Under the pieces are notes generated by a model that was not told the DNA's origin, ran no database searches, and saw nothing but the letters and a program-made list of their open reading frames with translations. The translations under genes were made by a program, and so were the position numbers. Shown one piece after another: positions 46,691-56,873 of a stretch of DNA of 64,000 nt. Position 1 is the first letter of the stretch. Each line of letters opens with the position of its first letter. This stretch comes from an uncultured Bacteroidales bacterium. GTDB taxonomy: Bacteria > Bacteroidota > Bacteroidia > Bacteroidales > P3. The DNA lies in the NCBI GenBank assembly GCA_905234665.1, contig CAJOIV010000005.1:1-64000 (forward strand), written 5' to 3'.

Positions 46691-47242
46691 ATGAACCTTG
46701 ATTATGCACAAGTGCTGGAAGCATGCAGACACGGCGACGCCAAGGCGCAGGAGGCTCTCTACAAGGAGTTTGCGCCATGTCTGCTCGGTATGGGGATGCG
46801 ATACCTGCACTCGCGCGAAGATGCCGAGGACCTCCTGCACGATGCATTTATCAAGATTCTGACGAACATAAAGAATGTGAAAGACCCCACGGTATTGAGA
46901 GCATGGATATACCGTATCATGTACAACCGGATAATGGACTATTTCCGCGAGGAAAGGATGCTGGTCTACCTCGACGAAGAAAAACTGGAGAGGCACTCGG
47001 ACTGGAACACCGCCATGGAGGCGGCGCTGGACATGGACCGCTACAAGGAGGAGGACATTATGGAAGCCCTCAGTACCCTGCCGGTGTCGTACAGGACGGT
47101 GTTCAACATGCGGGAGGTAGAGGATATGGAGTATGAAGATATAGCCAAGGAACTGAACATCACGGAGCAGACAGCCCGCTCGCATCTCTCTTATGCCCGC
47201 CGACGTCTGCGCCAATACTTTGAAGGGAAAACGAATAAATAA
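46691..47242 (+). CDS. ECF-type RNA polymerase sigma factor
   Basis: 183 residues. Region 2 (SREDAEDLLHDAFIKILTNI, RAWIYRIMYNRIMDYFREER) and region 4 (LPVSYRTVFNMREVEDMEYE, DIAKELNITEQTARSHLSYA) are complete, so it should bind -35 and -10 elements of its own regulon. The next gene, 8 bp away, has the position and topology of its anti-sigma partner and carries a T9SS C-terminal domain, which suggests control by surface secretion or cell-envelope state. No autoregulated promoter could be recognised. Confidence 0.93.
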   Translation: MNLDYAQVLEACRHGDAKAQEALYKEFAPCLLGMGMRYLHSREDAEDLLHDAFIKILTNIKNVKDPTVLRAWIYRIMYNRIMDYFREERMLVYLDEEKLERHSDWNTAMEAALDMDRYKEEDIMEALSTLPVSYRTVFNMREVEDMEYEDIAKELNITEQTARSHLSYARRRLRQYFEGKTNK

Positions 47243-47250
47243 GATATATT

Positions 47251-48099
47251 ATGAACGAGAAACTGAAGAACTACACCATGGAGCCCGACCCTGCCGTATG
47301 GGAGGGCATTAAAGGGACTCTGGCCCGCCGCAAGGCAGTGCGCCGCGCCTCGTGGGCTGCTGCAGGTCTTGTGGCAGCGGGCGCCGTCGTCCTCCTCGCT
47401 GTCCCCCGCAATGAGGAACCCCCGATGATGGCCGAATTGTCGGCTCCATCCGTAGTGGAGTTTGTACCACAGCCTGTGGCACAAGCCCCTGTTCAGGAGG
47501 AACCGAAAGTTGCAGAATCCTGCCGGACGATAGAGGTGAAAGCCGCCAAGGTTGACGAACCCAAGAAACTGGAATCCTCGGCCAACGTCGCTGCTACGGC
47601 AAAAGAGGCTCCCGTCAGAGCAGAGGAGACTGTGGCCGCTACAGTGGTGTCACGCCCTGCCGCCAATGTGCAGAATACTGTTCCGGTGACCGATATCAAA
47701 CAGCCTGTGGAGCCCAAGGCGGAGGAGACTCTTGCCGTCAATGACCAACCCGCGGAGGTCAACCCGCCCGACAAGTCTCATGCAAACGCAGGTGTGAGCA
47801 ATATCCCCGATATGCTCTTGTGGTTCCCCAATGTCTTCGCCCCTTCGTCGGACAATGAAGCCATCAACCGCTTCCGTGCCCAGCTGAACCAAGAGGGTGC
47901 CGTCGTCAAGGATTTCCGCATGGCCATCTACAACCGTGCTGGTGCCAGGGTCTTCTTCAGCAACGACATCAACGAGGCGTGGGACGGTACGCGCGACGGC
48001 CAACCTCTTCCGCAGTCGGCCTACGTCTATGTGGTTTTCTATACCGACAGCGAGGGGCAGCAGCACCATTGCAAAGGAACGGTGACATTGGTTCGATAG
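47251..48099 (+). CDS. Anti-sigma-like membrane protein with a T9SS type B C-terminal domain
   Basis: 282 residues. Residues 1-32 are a short cytoplasmic part (KNYTMEPDPAVWEGIKGTLA, a motif common in Bacteroidota sigma-linked membrane proteins). One membrane helix spans about 33-51. Residues 52-185 are a Pro, Ala, Glu and Val-rich periplasmic linker. Residues 191-282 (LLWFPNVFAPS, IYNRAGARVFF, AWDGTRDG, GTVTLVR) match the CHU_C/type B sorting domain. As the N-terminus is a membrane anchor rather than a cleavable signal, the domain probably stays in the periplasm and is not exported as cargo. The anti-sigma role is inferred from topology and the gene pair. Confidence 0.75.
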   Translation: MNEKLKNYTMEPDPAVWEGIKGTLARRKAVRRASWAAAGLVAAGAVVLLAVPRNEEPPMMAELSAPSVVEFVPQPVAQAPVQEEPKVAESCRTIEVKAAKVDEPKKLESSANVAATAKEAPVRAEETVAATVVSRPAANVQNTVPVTDIKQPVEPKAEETLAVNDQPAEVNPPDKSHANAGVSNIPDMLLWFPNVFAPSSDNEAINRFRAQLNQEGAVVKDFRMAIYNRAGARVFFSNDINEAWDGTRDGQPLPQSAYVYVVFYTDSEGQQHHCKGTVTLVR

Positions 48100-48113
48100 A
48101 AAGTACACGCAAT

Positions 48114-48155
48114 AAAAGAAAGCCGGAGGTTCTTGTGGGCCTCCGGCTTTCTTTT
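48114..48155. terminator. Bidirectional terminator between anti-sigma-like gene and nfo
   Basis: Arms AAAAGAAAGCCGGAGG and CCTCCGGCTTTCTTTT flank a short loop, with A-run and T-run on both sides. It overlaps the last bases of nfo. Confidence 0.9.
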
Positions 48156-48993
48156 ACAGGCTTCTCAGCCATTTGATTTCTTGCGCCCATAGGGATGGGT
48201 CGGGGGTCTCCAGGATGATGGGCATGTCGTCGAAACGCCCGTCGTGCATGAATCGGGTGAAGAAGTCGCGCCCCATGGCACCGTTGCCGAGAGTCTCGTG
48301 GCGGTCGACATGCGAGCCGGCACCCTTCTTGCTGTCGTTGAGGTGGACGGCACGGAGGTATTTGAATCCGATGACGCGCTCGAACTCCTCCATGGCGAAT
48401 TGGTAGCCCATCTCGGTGCTGAGGTCGTAACCGGCGGCGAGGGTGTGGCAGGTGTCGATGCAGACCCCCACGCGGCTTTTGTCGTCGATGTCCTCAATGA
48501 TGCGGGCGATATGCTCGAAACGCCACCCCAGGTTGGTGCCCTGTCCGGCGGTGTTCTCGATGACGGCTGTCACCCCTTCGGTCTGTGCCAGCGCGGCGTT
48601 CACCTCGAGGGCTATCTGGTCGAGGCATTCCTCCTCGCTGATGCGGTTGAGGTGGCTCCCCGGGTGGAAGTTGAGCATGGTGAGTCCCAGCTGCTGGGCG
48701 CGCTGCATCTCGTCGAGGAAGGCGGCGCGGCTCTTGGCGAGGGTCTCCTCGTCGGGCGAGCCCAAATTGATGAGGTAGCTGTCGTGCGGCAGCACCATCT
48801 CGGGCAGGAATCCGCGGTCGGCGAGCAAAGCCTTGAAGCCATCAATCTCCAACTGTGCCAGCGGCTTGCTGACCCACGAGCGTTGGTTTCGGGTGAAGAG
48901 GGCGAAGGCATTGGCCCCGATGGCCTCGGCGTTGAGTATGGCGTTCCCCACGCCCCCTGACGCACTCACATGTGCTCCGATGAATTTCGTCAT
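48154..48993 (-). CDS. nfo: Endonuclease IV (AP endonuclease)
   Basis: 279 residues, the usual length. It has the start [19 protein letters not shown], the Zn-binding segments [58 protein letters not shown] and LETPDPS. It cuts DNA at abasic sites on the 5' side and needs three Zn ions. The gene is convergent with the sigma pair and shares a terminator with it. Confidence 0.97.
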   Translation of the reverse strand: MTKFIGAHVSASGGVGNAILNAEAIGANAFALFTRNQRSWVSKPLAQLEIDGFKALLADRGFLPEMVLPHDSYLINLGSPDEETLAKSRAAFLDEMQRAQQLGLTMLNFHPGSHLNRISEEECLDQIALEVNAALAQTEGVTAVIENTAGQGTNLGWRFEHIARIIEDIDDKSRVGVCIDTCHTLAAGYDLSTEMGYQFAMEEFERVIGFKYLRAVHLNDSKKGAGSHVDRHETLGNGAMGRDFFTRFMHDGRFDDMPIILETPDPSLWAQEIKWLRSL

Positions 48994-49002
48994 TGTGTCC
49001 TG

Positions 49003-49725
49003 CTATTCTGCCAGCTGACGGTATTTCTCGACGATGGCTTGGGCCTCGCTGACGGCCTTCTCTGCCTCCTGTACGCGTTTCTCGGCGTCAGGCAGTTTGC
49101 CGTCGGTGGCCTTGTCGATCTTGCTGTTCAGGTCCTTGATGTCCTTCTCGGCGTCGGAAATGTTCTTCTGCCACTTTTCAATGTCCTTCTGGAGGTCGGC
49201 GACTTTGGCACGGTCCTTTTCTGTGGCCTTTTGCAACTTGGCGAGGTCCGAGTCGGCATTCTTCTTTTCCTTTTCGGCCTTCTTCAGGGCCTCCTGGGCG
49301 GCCTCAAGCTGCTCGGTGGCTTCCATCTTGTCGACATACTTTGTGAAGTTGTTGAGGAAGTTCATCACGCCTTGGTTGATGTTCTGCTGGTTGACAGAGA
49401 GGTCCTTCGAGATGGCGCAGACGGTGACGGTGGCCGACTTGCTGTTGCCGTCGACTTTGGTGTAGAAGTTGATGGGTGTCGAGGCAATGTCGGCAAAGAC
49501 GACGCCGAGGCTTGCTTCGTATCCGTCGGATTTTTTTGTCTTCACTTTAGACTCCTTGAGGCGCTGTTCGAGGGCTTTCTGCACCATCTTTTTGTCCTTT
49601 TGGAGGGTGAGTGTGTAGGCGGGGATGTTGAGGTTGTCGATGGTGACGGTGGTCTCCTTCACCTCTTGGGCATTCAGGCTGAGGGCCATTAAGGCCGTGA
49701 TAGCCAATACAAAGATTCTTTTCAT
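49003..49725 (-). CDS. Exported coiled-coil protein of unknown function
   Basis: 240 residues from ATG at 49725, with a signal peptide (MKRIFVLAITALMALSL, cleaved after NAQ). The first 110 residues are mixed alpha/beta, and residues about 115-235 are a long heptad coiled coil rich in Ala, Lys, Glu and Asp (EKEKKNADSDLAKLQKATEK). No enzyme motif is present; a periplasmic or surface scaffold is likely. It has its own promoter (49766-49773) and lies just after nfo. Confidence 0.8.
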   Translation of the reverse strand: MKRIFVLAITALMALSLNAQEVKETTVTIDNLNIPAYTLTLQKDKKMVQKALEQRLKESKVKTKKSDGYEASLGVVFADIASTPINFYTKVDGNSKSATVTVCAISKDLSVNQQNINQGVMNFLNNFTKYVDKMEATEQLEAAQEALKKAEKEKKNADSDLAKLQKATEKDRAKVADLQKDIEKWQKNISDAEKDIKDLNSKIDKATDGKLPDAEKRVQEAEKAVSEAQAIVEKYRQLAE

Positions 49726-49746
49726 GATAGTGTGTTTTTGTTGTTG

Positions 49747-49773
49747 ATACTCTTGTTTGACGATGCAAAGATA
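49747..49773 (-). promoter_or_regulatory. Promoter of the exported coiled-coil gene (-7 element region)
   Basis: The minus-strand -7 element TATCTTTG is at 49766-49773. Upstream, TTG is found with 19 bp between it and the -7 element, the usual Bacteroidota spacing. Confidence 0.65.
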
Positions 49774-49805
49774 CACTTTTTTTCTCAACTATCAACTTTT
49801 CTTCG

Positions 49806-49813
49806 TACTTTTG
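49806..49813 (+). promoter_or_regulatory. Bacteroidota -7 element before the EamA gene
   Basis: TACTTTTG followed by CACC, 46 bp ahead of the start codon. Confidence 0.55.
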
Positions 49814-49858
49814 CACCCTCTAACAACTTCACACTTCTATAACCAATAACCTTTCTAA

Positions 49859-50836
49859 ATGTTCATCGGAGAATTCATAGCCCTCGGGGTGGCACTTGCA
49901 TGGACGGCCACGGCACTCTTTGCCGAGGTGGGTTCCAAGCACATGGGGTCGTTGCCTTTCAATATGGCGCGTATGACCCTCTCGCTAATCTTCCTCTCGG
50001 TCACGCTGTGGCTGGTGATGGGTGTCCCTTATCCCCGTTATGCCGATGGGCAGACCTGGCTCTGGCTGTTGCTTTCCGGCGTGGTGGGATATGTGTTGGG
50101 CGACTACTGCCTGATGCAGGGGTATATCATCATCGGTTCCCGCTTCGGGCAGCTCTTTATGACCCTCTCGGCCCCCACGGCGGCCCTCACCGGACTCCTT
50201 TTCCTGGGCGAACGCATGCGCCCGTTGGCTATCCTCGGCATGGTGGTCACCCTCACCGGCATCGCCCTCTCCATCCTGGCTAAGCCGCAGCAGGATGCCA
50301 AGGTAGGGCTGAAGCTCCCCCTCAAGGGCATCGTCTATGCCTCGCTGGCGGGCATAGGACAGGGATTCGGCCTGGTGTTGAGTAAGATGGGTTTGGAACA
50401 CTACGATGCCGCCCTCCTTGCCGCCGGACTCGACGGCCAAGCCATCCCCGAAGGCGCCTTGTTGCCTGTCCCTCTCTATCTGAGTGTCCCCTTCGCTTCT
50501 ACCATGATACGTGCCACCATCGGCCTCGTGGGCTTCTTCGCCATGCTGATGCTCCTCGAAAAGAGGGAGGGCATCGCCCGGCTGCGCCGTGCCGTCCGCG
50601 ACCGCAAGGCGATGTGGTGTGCTGTGGCCTCCACCGTCTTCGGCCCCTTCGTGGGGGTCAGCGCCTCGCTGCTGGCCACGCAGTACACCTCGGCGGGCAT
50701 TGCCCAGACCCTCTTCGCCCTCACCCCCGTCCTCATCATTGCCCCCGCCGCCTGGCTCTTCCACCAAAAAGTGACGGCCCGCGAAGTCCTCGGGGCCGTC
50801 ATCAGTGTCGCAGGCGTCTGCCTGTTCTTCGTGTGA
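49859..50836 (+). CDS. EamA-family (DMT) transporter
   Basis: 325 residues with about ten membrane helices in two related halves. The first half begins FIGEFIALGVALAWTATALF, and each half ends with the LGERM/Gly-rich or HQKVTAREVLGA pattern of EamA proteins. Such proteins export amino acids or other metabolites, but this one could carry another compound. It lies on the plus strand, tail to tail with pepE. Confidence 0.88.
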   Translation: MFIGEFIALGVALAWTATALFAEVGSKHMGSLPFNMARMTLSLIFLSVTLWLVMGVPYPRYADGQTWLWLLLSGVVGYVLGDYCLMQGYIIIGSRFGQLFMTLSAPTAALTGLLFLGERMRPLAILGMVVTLTGIALSILAKPQQDAKVGLKLPLKGIVYASLAGIGQGFGLVLSKMGLEHYDAALLAAGLDGQAIPEGALLPVPLYLSVPFASTMIRATIGLVGFFAMLMLLEKREGIARLRRAVRDRKAMWCAVASTVFGPFVGVSASLLATQYTSAGIAQTLFALTPVLIIAPAAWLFHQKVTAREVLGAVISVAGVCLFFV

Positions 50837-50843
50837 GTGTTCC

Positions 50844-51593
50844 TTATGCTTTCAGCAGGAAGTTGATGTTGTCGTTAAGGGCGTACTCCTTGGTGTTCTC
50901 CATCTTGGTCTTGAATACTTTCATCTTGTTGGGTTTGCCCTGGAGGGTGAGGTTCCCGTTCTCGAGGACGAGGGCCGTGGCTTCGCGGATGGCGGCGACG
51001 GTGGCTTTGGGGTTGACCATGATGTACTCCTTGAGGCGGTCGTCGCGCGTCTCGCCGCCGTGCTTCGGATCGAAGAAGTCGGTGTAGTGCGGGTTGATCT
51101 GGAAAGGAACCAGTCCCATGCAGTCAAACGAGGCGGGCATCACGATGGGCATGTCGTTGGTGGTGCAGAGCGTGGGACCTGCCACGTTGCTGCCGGCACT
51201 CCAGCCCATGTAAGGCATACCGTCGAAAGCGCGCTGGCGGATGGCCTGCATGAGGCCCGTGCGCTGCAGCTCGCGGACGAGGTGGAAGGTGTTGCCGCCG
51301 CCTACGGCCACGCAGTCGGTGTCGTACACTGCATTGACGGGCAGCGCCTTGTGGTGCACACTTGTCAGTTTCACACCAAATTCCTTGTACACGGCAGCCA
51401 CCTTGGCTTCGTAGGCGTCGTAGCTCTTGGTGAGACCTCCCTCGGCCAGAGAAACGCCGGCGTAGGGTACGAAAAGCACGTGTTTCACATTGTGCCGCTT
51501 GCAGAAGTCGGCAATCATATCCTTGCACCAGCCGAGGTAGGCCTCGCCGCGCATGGTGCTGTTGCTGATAAGTAATAGGTTTCTTTTATCCAT
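50844..51593 (-). CDS. pepE: Peptidase E, alpha-aspartyl dipeptidase
   Basis: 249 residues. The S51 signature [20 protein letters not shown] carries the catalytic Ser, as in the E. coli enzyme [37 protein letters not shown] starts the fold. The enzyme removes Asp from the N-terminus of dipeptides; it is cytoplasmic. It overlaps the end of the upstream DUF1016 gene by 8 bp. Confidence 0.95.
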   Translation of the reverse strand: [249 protein letters not shown]

Positions 51594-52656
51594 TGTTGTT
51601 TCTTTTTAATTGTCGTTTTGTGTTATCATGTTCAAGGCGGAACAACTCCTTCTGCCGTTCAATTTCACGTGTCAGTTCTTCGGTGGTGGGCATATAGAGT
51701 TTATATTTGGCGGCGTACAACTGCGGGTTCTCTGCAAGGGTGGAGAACCGTGCCACATCGCTGTCTGTTTCAGCGCATAGGACAATCCCGATGGAGGGGT
51801 TGTCGTCAGGCTGACGTTTCAACTGGTCATACAGCCGGAGGTACATCTCCATCTGCCCCACATCTTGGAATGATATCTTGTCGGTCTTGAGGTCAATCAG
51901 AACAAAGCATTTAAGGATGTAGTTGTAAAATACTAGGTCTATGTAGTAGTCGTTCTCGTCGGTGTGTATGCGTTGTTGTCTGTCAACAAATGCATAACCT
52001 TTGCCCAACTCCATCAGGAACTTCTGCAAATTATCGATGATGGCATTCTCCAGTTCACTCTCATAGATATCTGGCGAGGGCCTCAGTCCGAGGAACTCTG
52101 CAACGACAGGATTCTTGACAAATTCTCGGTGGTCAACCTTTTGGGGTATAGTCACATCGGTCGAGTCTGCCAATTCAGTAGATTGTGTCGACAATAGTCG
52201 CTCGTAATACTGGCTGTTAATGTTACGTTCCAAAGTGCGAGTGCTCCACATTTGACTGGCGGCTTCCTTGAGATACCAGTGCCGGGCCTTTTCGCTGTCG
52301 ACTTTTAAGATAAGACGGATATGTGTCCAGCCTAGATTTGGAACGCGCGCGTTCCAAATCTCCAAGTCTTTGAATGAGAGGTAGAACTGTCGGAAATGGC
52401 GCAGGTTCTTTTCGTTGTAGCTGCTACCGTATTCAGCGGTCAAAGATGAAGCCAGTATCTTGATAAGTTCGCTACCGTATGCCGCACGGTGTTTCCCATT
52501 CTGTTCCTCTTCGACAATGTGCTTCCCTAAATGCCAATAGGTTAGGAGTATGGCCTGATTGACAGACGACATGGCAACATTCTGACCCTGTTCCACAATG
52601 GATTTGGCTCCATCTAGGAAAGAGGTCAGTTGTGAGTTGTTGTCATGCGAATTCAT
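51586..52656 (-). CDS. DUF1016/PDDEXK nuclease family protein (YhcG-like)
   Basis: 356 residues. The N-terminal half is the DUF1016 winged-helix-like part (AILLTYWHLGKHIVEEEQNG, YGSSYNEKNLRHFRQFY). The C-terminal half is a PD-(D/E)XK-like nuclease (YYIDLVFYNYILKCFVLIDLKTDKI, where the Asp, and the Asp-Leu-Lys stretch fit the active site). Members are common in bacterial genomes, often single and mobile, with a probable role in DNA processing or defence that is not settled. Base composition is lower in GC than its neighbours, which hints at recent gain. It overlaps pepE by 8 bp. Confidence 0.85.
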   Translation of the reverse strand: MNSHDNNSQLTSFLDGAKSIVEQGQNVAMSSVNQAILLTYWHLGKHIVEEEQNGKHRAAYGSELIKILASSLTAEYGSSYNEKNLRHFRQFYLSFKDLEIWNARVPNLGWTHIRLILKVDSEKARHWYLKEAASQMWSTRTLERNINSQYYERLLSTQSTELADSTDVTIPQKVDHREFVKNPVVAEFLGLRPSPDIYESELENAIIDNLQKFLMELGKGYAFVDRQQRIHTDENDYYIDLVFYNYILKCFVLIDLKTDKISFQDVGQMEMYLRLYDQLKRQPDDNPSIGIVLCAETDSDVARFSTLAENPQLYAAKYKLYMPTTEELTREIERQKELFRLEHDNTKRQLKRNNNG

Positions 52657-52749
52657 TTTTTATTTTTATCTGGTAAGAGATACTTGATGTTGTCTTTTAA
52701 GAGATAGACTCCGGCAAAAGTCATTAACCCCAAAATCTATACAACAAAA

Positions 52750-54741
<1,992 letters not shown>

Positions 54742-54767
54742 TTAGCAATAATGTCACAAATAATTTG

Positions 54768-54775
54768 CAAAGATA
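54768..54775 (-). promoter_or_regulatory. Bacteroidota -7 element of gyrB
   Basis: TATCTTTG on the minus strand, 36 bp ahead of the start codon. A -33 element is not clear. Confidence 0.6.
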
Positions 54776-54910
54776 CGATTTTTCCCCGACATACGGCCCC
54801 CTTGTCGGCAATTTTTTTCCCTTTTTATCAACACCATTGTTTATTTGTTGGTAATCAGCGTTTCCCCGCCTCCGCCGGCGTTCTTCCTCCCCGATTTCGC
54901 CGCCCCCTTT

Positions 54911-55029
54911 CCGCGCCCTGTGTTGTTCTTCGATTGTTCTTCGTTTGTTCTTCGATTGTATTCCGTTTTCAAAACGAAGAACAATCGAAGAACAAACGGC
55001 GATAAAACGGCGAACAACACAAGGCGCGG
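54911..55029. repeat. Long imperfect inverted repeat built from 10-11-bp words
   Basis: It lies in the 376-bp gap between gyrB and the nitroreductase gene. The left arm (CCGCGCC, GTGTTGTTC, then ATTGTTCTTCG units) is complementary to the right arm (CGAAGAACAAT units, GAACAACAC, GGCGCGG). It resembles the inverted array at 33952 in design but not in sequence. No gene was recognised in the rest of the gap apart from the gyrB promoter. Confidence 0.8.
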
Positions 55030-55108
55030 CGAAGGCACTACGACCCTGCTGCGGCGCGGCAGCAAGGCATGGGGGAATGAAGAAAGGGTAGGGGACCGGC
55101 GCGGAGCG

Positions 55109-55744
55109 TCAGACAATCAGCTCCGAGGCGGGGATTTTGGGGACGTAGTGGGTGCCGCCGTCGCGGTAATAGGCGTGGGGGTCGGACTCGTGGATGGGGA
55201 CGAGCTGGATGCGGTCGGTGCCTTTGCCGATGGCGAGGATCATGAGCGGGTCGAGCGGGAGGTCGAGGTCGCGTCGGATGTTCTCGCGGTTGAAGGCACC
55301 GATGGCGATGCCGTTGAGGCCCATCTCGACGGCTTTGAGGAGCATGCTCTGGATGGCGATGCCGAGGTCGATGTTGACCAGCTTGGTCTCCGGCGCGGTG
55401 CTGCAGACGACGATGAAGGCTTCGGGTTCGGTGCCGGGGCAGGGGAGGTGCAGCTCGGGCAATGCCGCCCCGAGGCGGATGTTGCGGAGGATGATGTCGG
55501 ACTCCGGCCCCCGCGTGACGAGGCGGTAGCGCAGCACCTGCTGGTTGCAGGCCGAGGGGATGCGGCTGCCGACGGCGACGATGCGCTCCAGCTCGGCGCG
55601 GCTGACGACGTAGTCCTTCAGGAAGGCGCGATGGCTGCGGTTTTTCAGCAGCAGCTCGTCGAGGGTGTGACCCACGCGTTTCACCTTGGTGCGCCCGGCG
55701 CCGAGGGTCGCCTCGTATCGTTTCTCCAGGTAGTTATCGGCCAT
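55109..55744 (-). CDS. Nitroreductase family FMN protein
   Basis: 211 residues. The nitroreductase fold is shown by KNRSHRAFLKDYVVSRAELE near residue 35, VAVGSRIPSACNQQVLRYRL (FMN contact), and the later GLNGIAIGAFNRENIRRDL and ILAIGKGTD. It likely reduces quinones, nitro-compounds or a flavin-linked substrate using NAD(P)H. The substrate is not determined. A heptamer array of CAATTCT/CAACTTT units lies before its start and a long inverted repeat after its end. Confidence 0.88.
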   Translation of the reverse strand: MADNYLEKRYEATLGAGRTKVKRVGHTLDELLLKNRSHRAFLKDYVVSRAELERIVAVGSRIPSACNQQVLRYRLVTRGPESDIILRNIRLGAALPELHLPCPGTEPEAFIVVCSTAPETKLVNIDLGIAIQSMLLKAVEMGLNGIAIGAFNRENIRRDLDLPLDPLMILAIGKGTDRIQLVPIHESDPHAYYRDGGTHYVPKIPASELIV

Positions 55745-55746
55745 AG

Positions 55747-55790
55747 AAGTTGAAAGTTGAGAGTTGAGAATTGAAAATTGAGAATTGAAA
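55747..55790 (-). repeat. Heptamer array (CAATTCT / CAACTTT) before the nitroreductase gene
   Basis: On the minus strand CAATTCT, CAATTTT, CAATTCT, CAACTCT, CAACTTT and CAACTTC run to the ATG. The complement AAAGTTG word is the one found at 37303-37325, in the opposite sense relative to the gene. Confidence 0.88.
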
Positions 55791-55805
55791 ACCGCGGCAG
55801 CAGCT

Positions 55806-55853
55806 GCTCCCCTAAGTTAGGGGAGCTGTCACGAAGTGACTGAGGAGTGTGTC
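55806..55853. repeat. Palindromic element copy 2, at the end of the binding-protein gene
   Basis: On the minus strand it reads GACACACTCCTCA, hairpin GTCAC-TTC-GTGAC, then arms CTCCCCTAA and TTAGGGGAG. It follows directly on AATTAG, whose TAG is the stop codon of the upstream gene. Confidence 0.88.
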
Positions 55854-56677
55854 TAATTCCTCATTGAAGTGAAACAGCAGGTTTTGCAGAGGTAGTAGGG
55901 GTGTGAGAAAAGCACTTGGTCGGCGCGGTCGGGGGTGATGAACATGTTGGCCGCGGCCATGTCGGCTTGTCCTTGGCGCAGCAGCGGGATAATCTCGCTG
56001 AAGGAGTAGCCCGAGAAGTGCACCGGGCGTCCGGCGAAGATGCTGAAGCGCATGATGAGTTCCACCTCGAAGCCTGTCCAGCGGTTGTTGCGGTAGAAGC
56101 TGAAGGGCTCGTTGTCGGCGAGGGTGGCCACCTCGATGGGGTGCCCCTGGAGGCTTTCCAGTTCGGGGAGCTGGGGTATGTGGACGGTGTCGAGCGACTC
56201 GGAGCACCAGCGGGCGAACATCTCGTCGAGTGTGCCGTCGGATTTGATCTGGACAAGGAAGTCGTTGAATTCCTGACATAGTTCGATGTTCTTATGGTTG
56301 AACGCCACGGCCACGTCGAAGCCTCCCGGGAGGTTGAAGCAGACCTGCAGGCTCTTGTGGTTATGGCGGCGGGCCATCAGTGCGACGGTGTCGGTGATGC
56401 CATAATCCGCGCCCCCCTCTTCCATGACAGTGAGAAGCTCGGAGGGCGAGGAGCAGCGGACGATGGTGATGCCGGTGAAGTTGTTGGTGTCGGAGAGGAG
56501 CACGTCGCTGGTGCTCTCCGCCATGACGGCGACCTTCTTGCCCTCGAGGTCTTCAAGCGAGGCGGGGCCCGGATTCGTCTCCGGGGTGGCGCATCGCGGG
56601 CTGCATGCGGAGGCCAAAAACGTTGCCGCGAAGAGTGCGGCATAAGTGAACCAGGAGGTCAGTGATTTGTGTTTCAT
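55853..56677 (-). CDS. Extracellular solute-binding lipoprotein (SBP family 3), apparently truncated
   Basis: 274 residues with a lipobox (FLASAC, Cys near residue 25). Residues about 40-160 resemble the second lobe of an SBP family 3 protein (LEDLEGKKVAVMAESTSDVL, EEGGADYGITD, LVQIKSDGTLDEMFARW). Residues about 175-265 resemble the first lobe (VATLADNEPFSFYRNNRWTG, FEVELIMRFSIFAG, LLRQGQADMAAANMFITPDR). So lobe order is swapped, as in some Bacteroidota proteins with an extra N-terminal lobe, but here the protein stops where the last lobe should continue, exactly at the palindromic element. It may have lost its C-terminal lobe, so ligand binding is doubtful. Confidence 0.75.
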   Translation of the reverse strand: MKHKSLTSWFTYAALFAATFLASACSPRCATPETNPGPASLEDLEGKKVAVMAESTSDVLLSDTNNFTGITIVRCSSPSELLTVMEEGGADYGITDTVALMARRHNHKSLQVCFNLPGGFDVAVAFNHKNIELCQEFNDFLVQIKSDGTLDEMFARWCSESLDTVHIPQLPELESLQGHPIEVATLADNEPFSFYRNNRWTGFEVELIMRFSIFAGRPVHFSGYSFSEIIPLLRQGQADMAAANMFITPDRADQVLFSHPYYLCKTCCFTSMRN

Positions 56678-56714
56678 GGTGTTGGATGAATTTCTACAGG
56701 TGCGTTTTCCGATG

Positions 56715-56722
56715 CAAAGATA
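56715..56722 (-). promoter_or_regulatory. Bacteroidota -7 element of the binding-protein gene
   Basis: TATCTTTG on the minus strand, 38 bp ahead of the start codon. Confidence 0.55.
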
Positions 56723-56753
56723 GGAAAAAAAGTCGAAAGTTGGGGCACAAGGC

Positions 56754-56783
56754 TTGAAAGTCTGGAAAAAAGTTGTATCTTTG
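56754..56783 (+). promoter_or_regulatory. Promoter of the BspA-like gene
   Basis: TTG at 56754-56756 and TATCTTTG at 56776-56783 are 19 bp apart, a good match for the Bacteroidota -33/-7 pattern. The start codon is about 90 bp downstream, leaving an untranslated leader. Confidence 0.75.
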
Positions 56784-56873
56784 CAGCCGCTTGCATGTGT
56801 TCGAGGATATCCACGGCGGTGCGCAAGGGTTTATTGGATAGGTGTTTATACAAAAGGAATAAATATATACGAT

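Noticed and set aside
54751-55116. Short frames on both strands in the gyrB-nitroreductase gap
   Set aside because: They consist of the inverted repeat and low-complexity residues, with no ribosome-binding context or recognisable protein.
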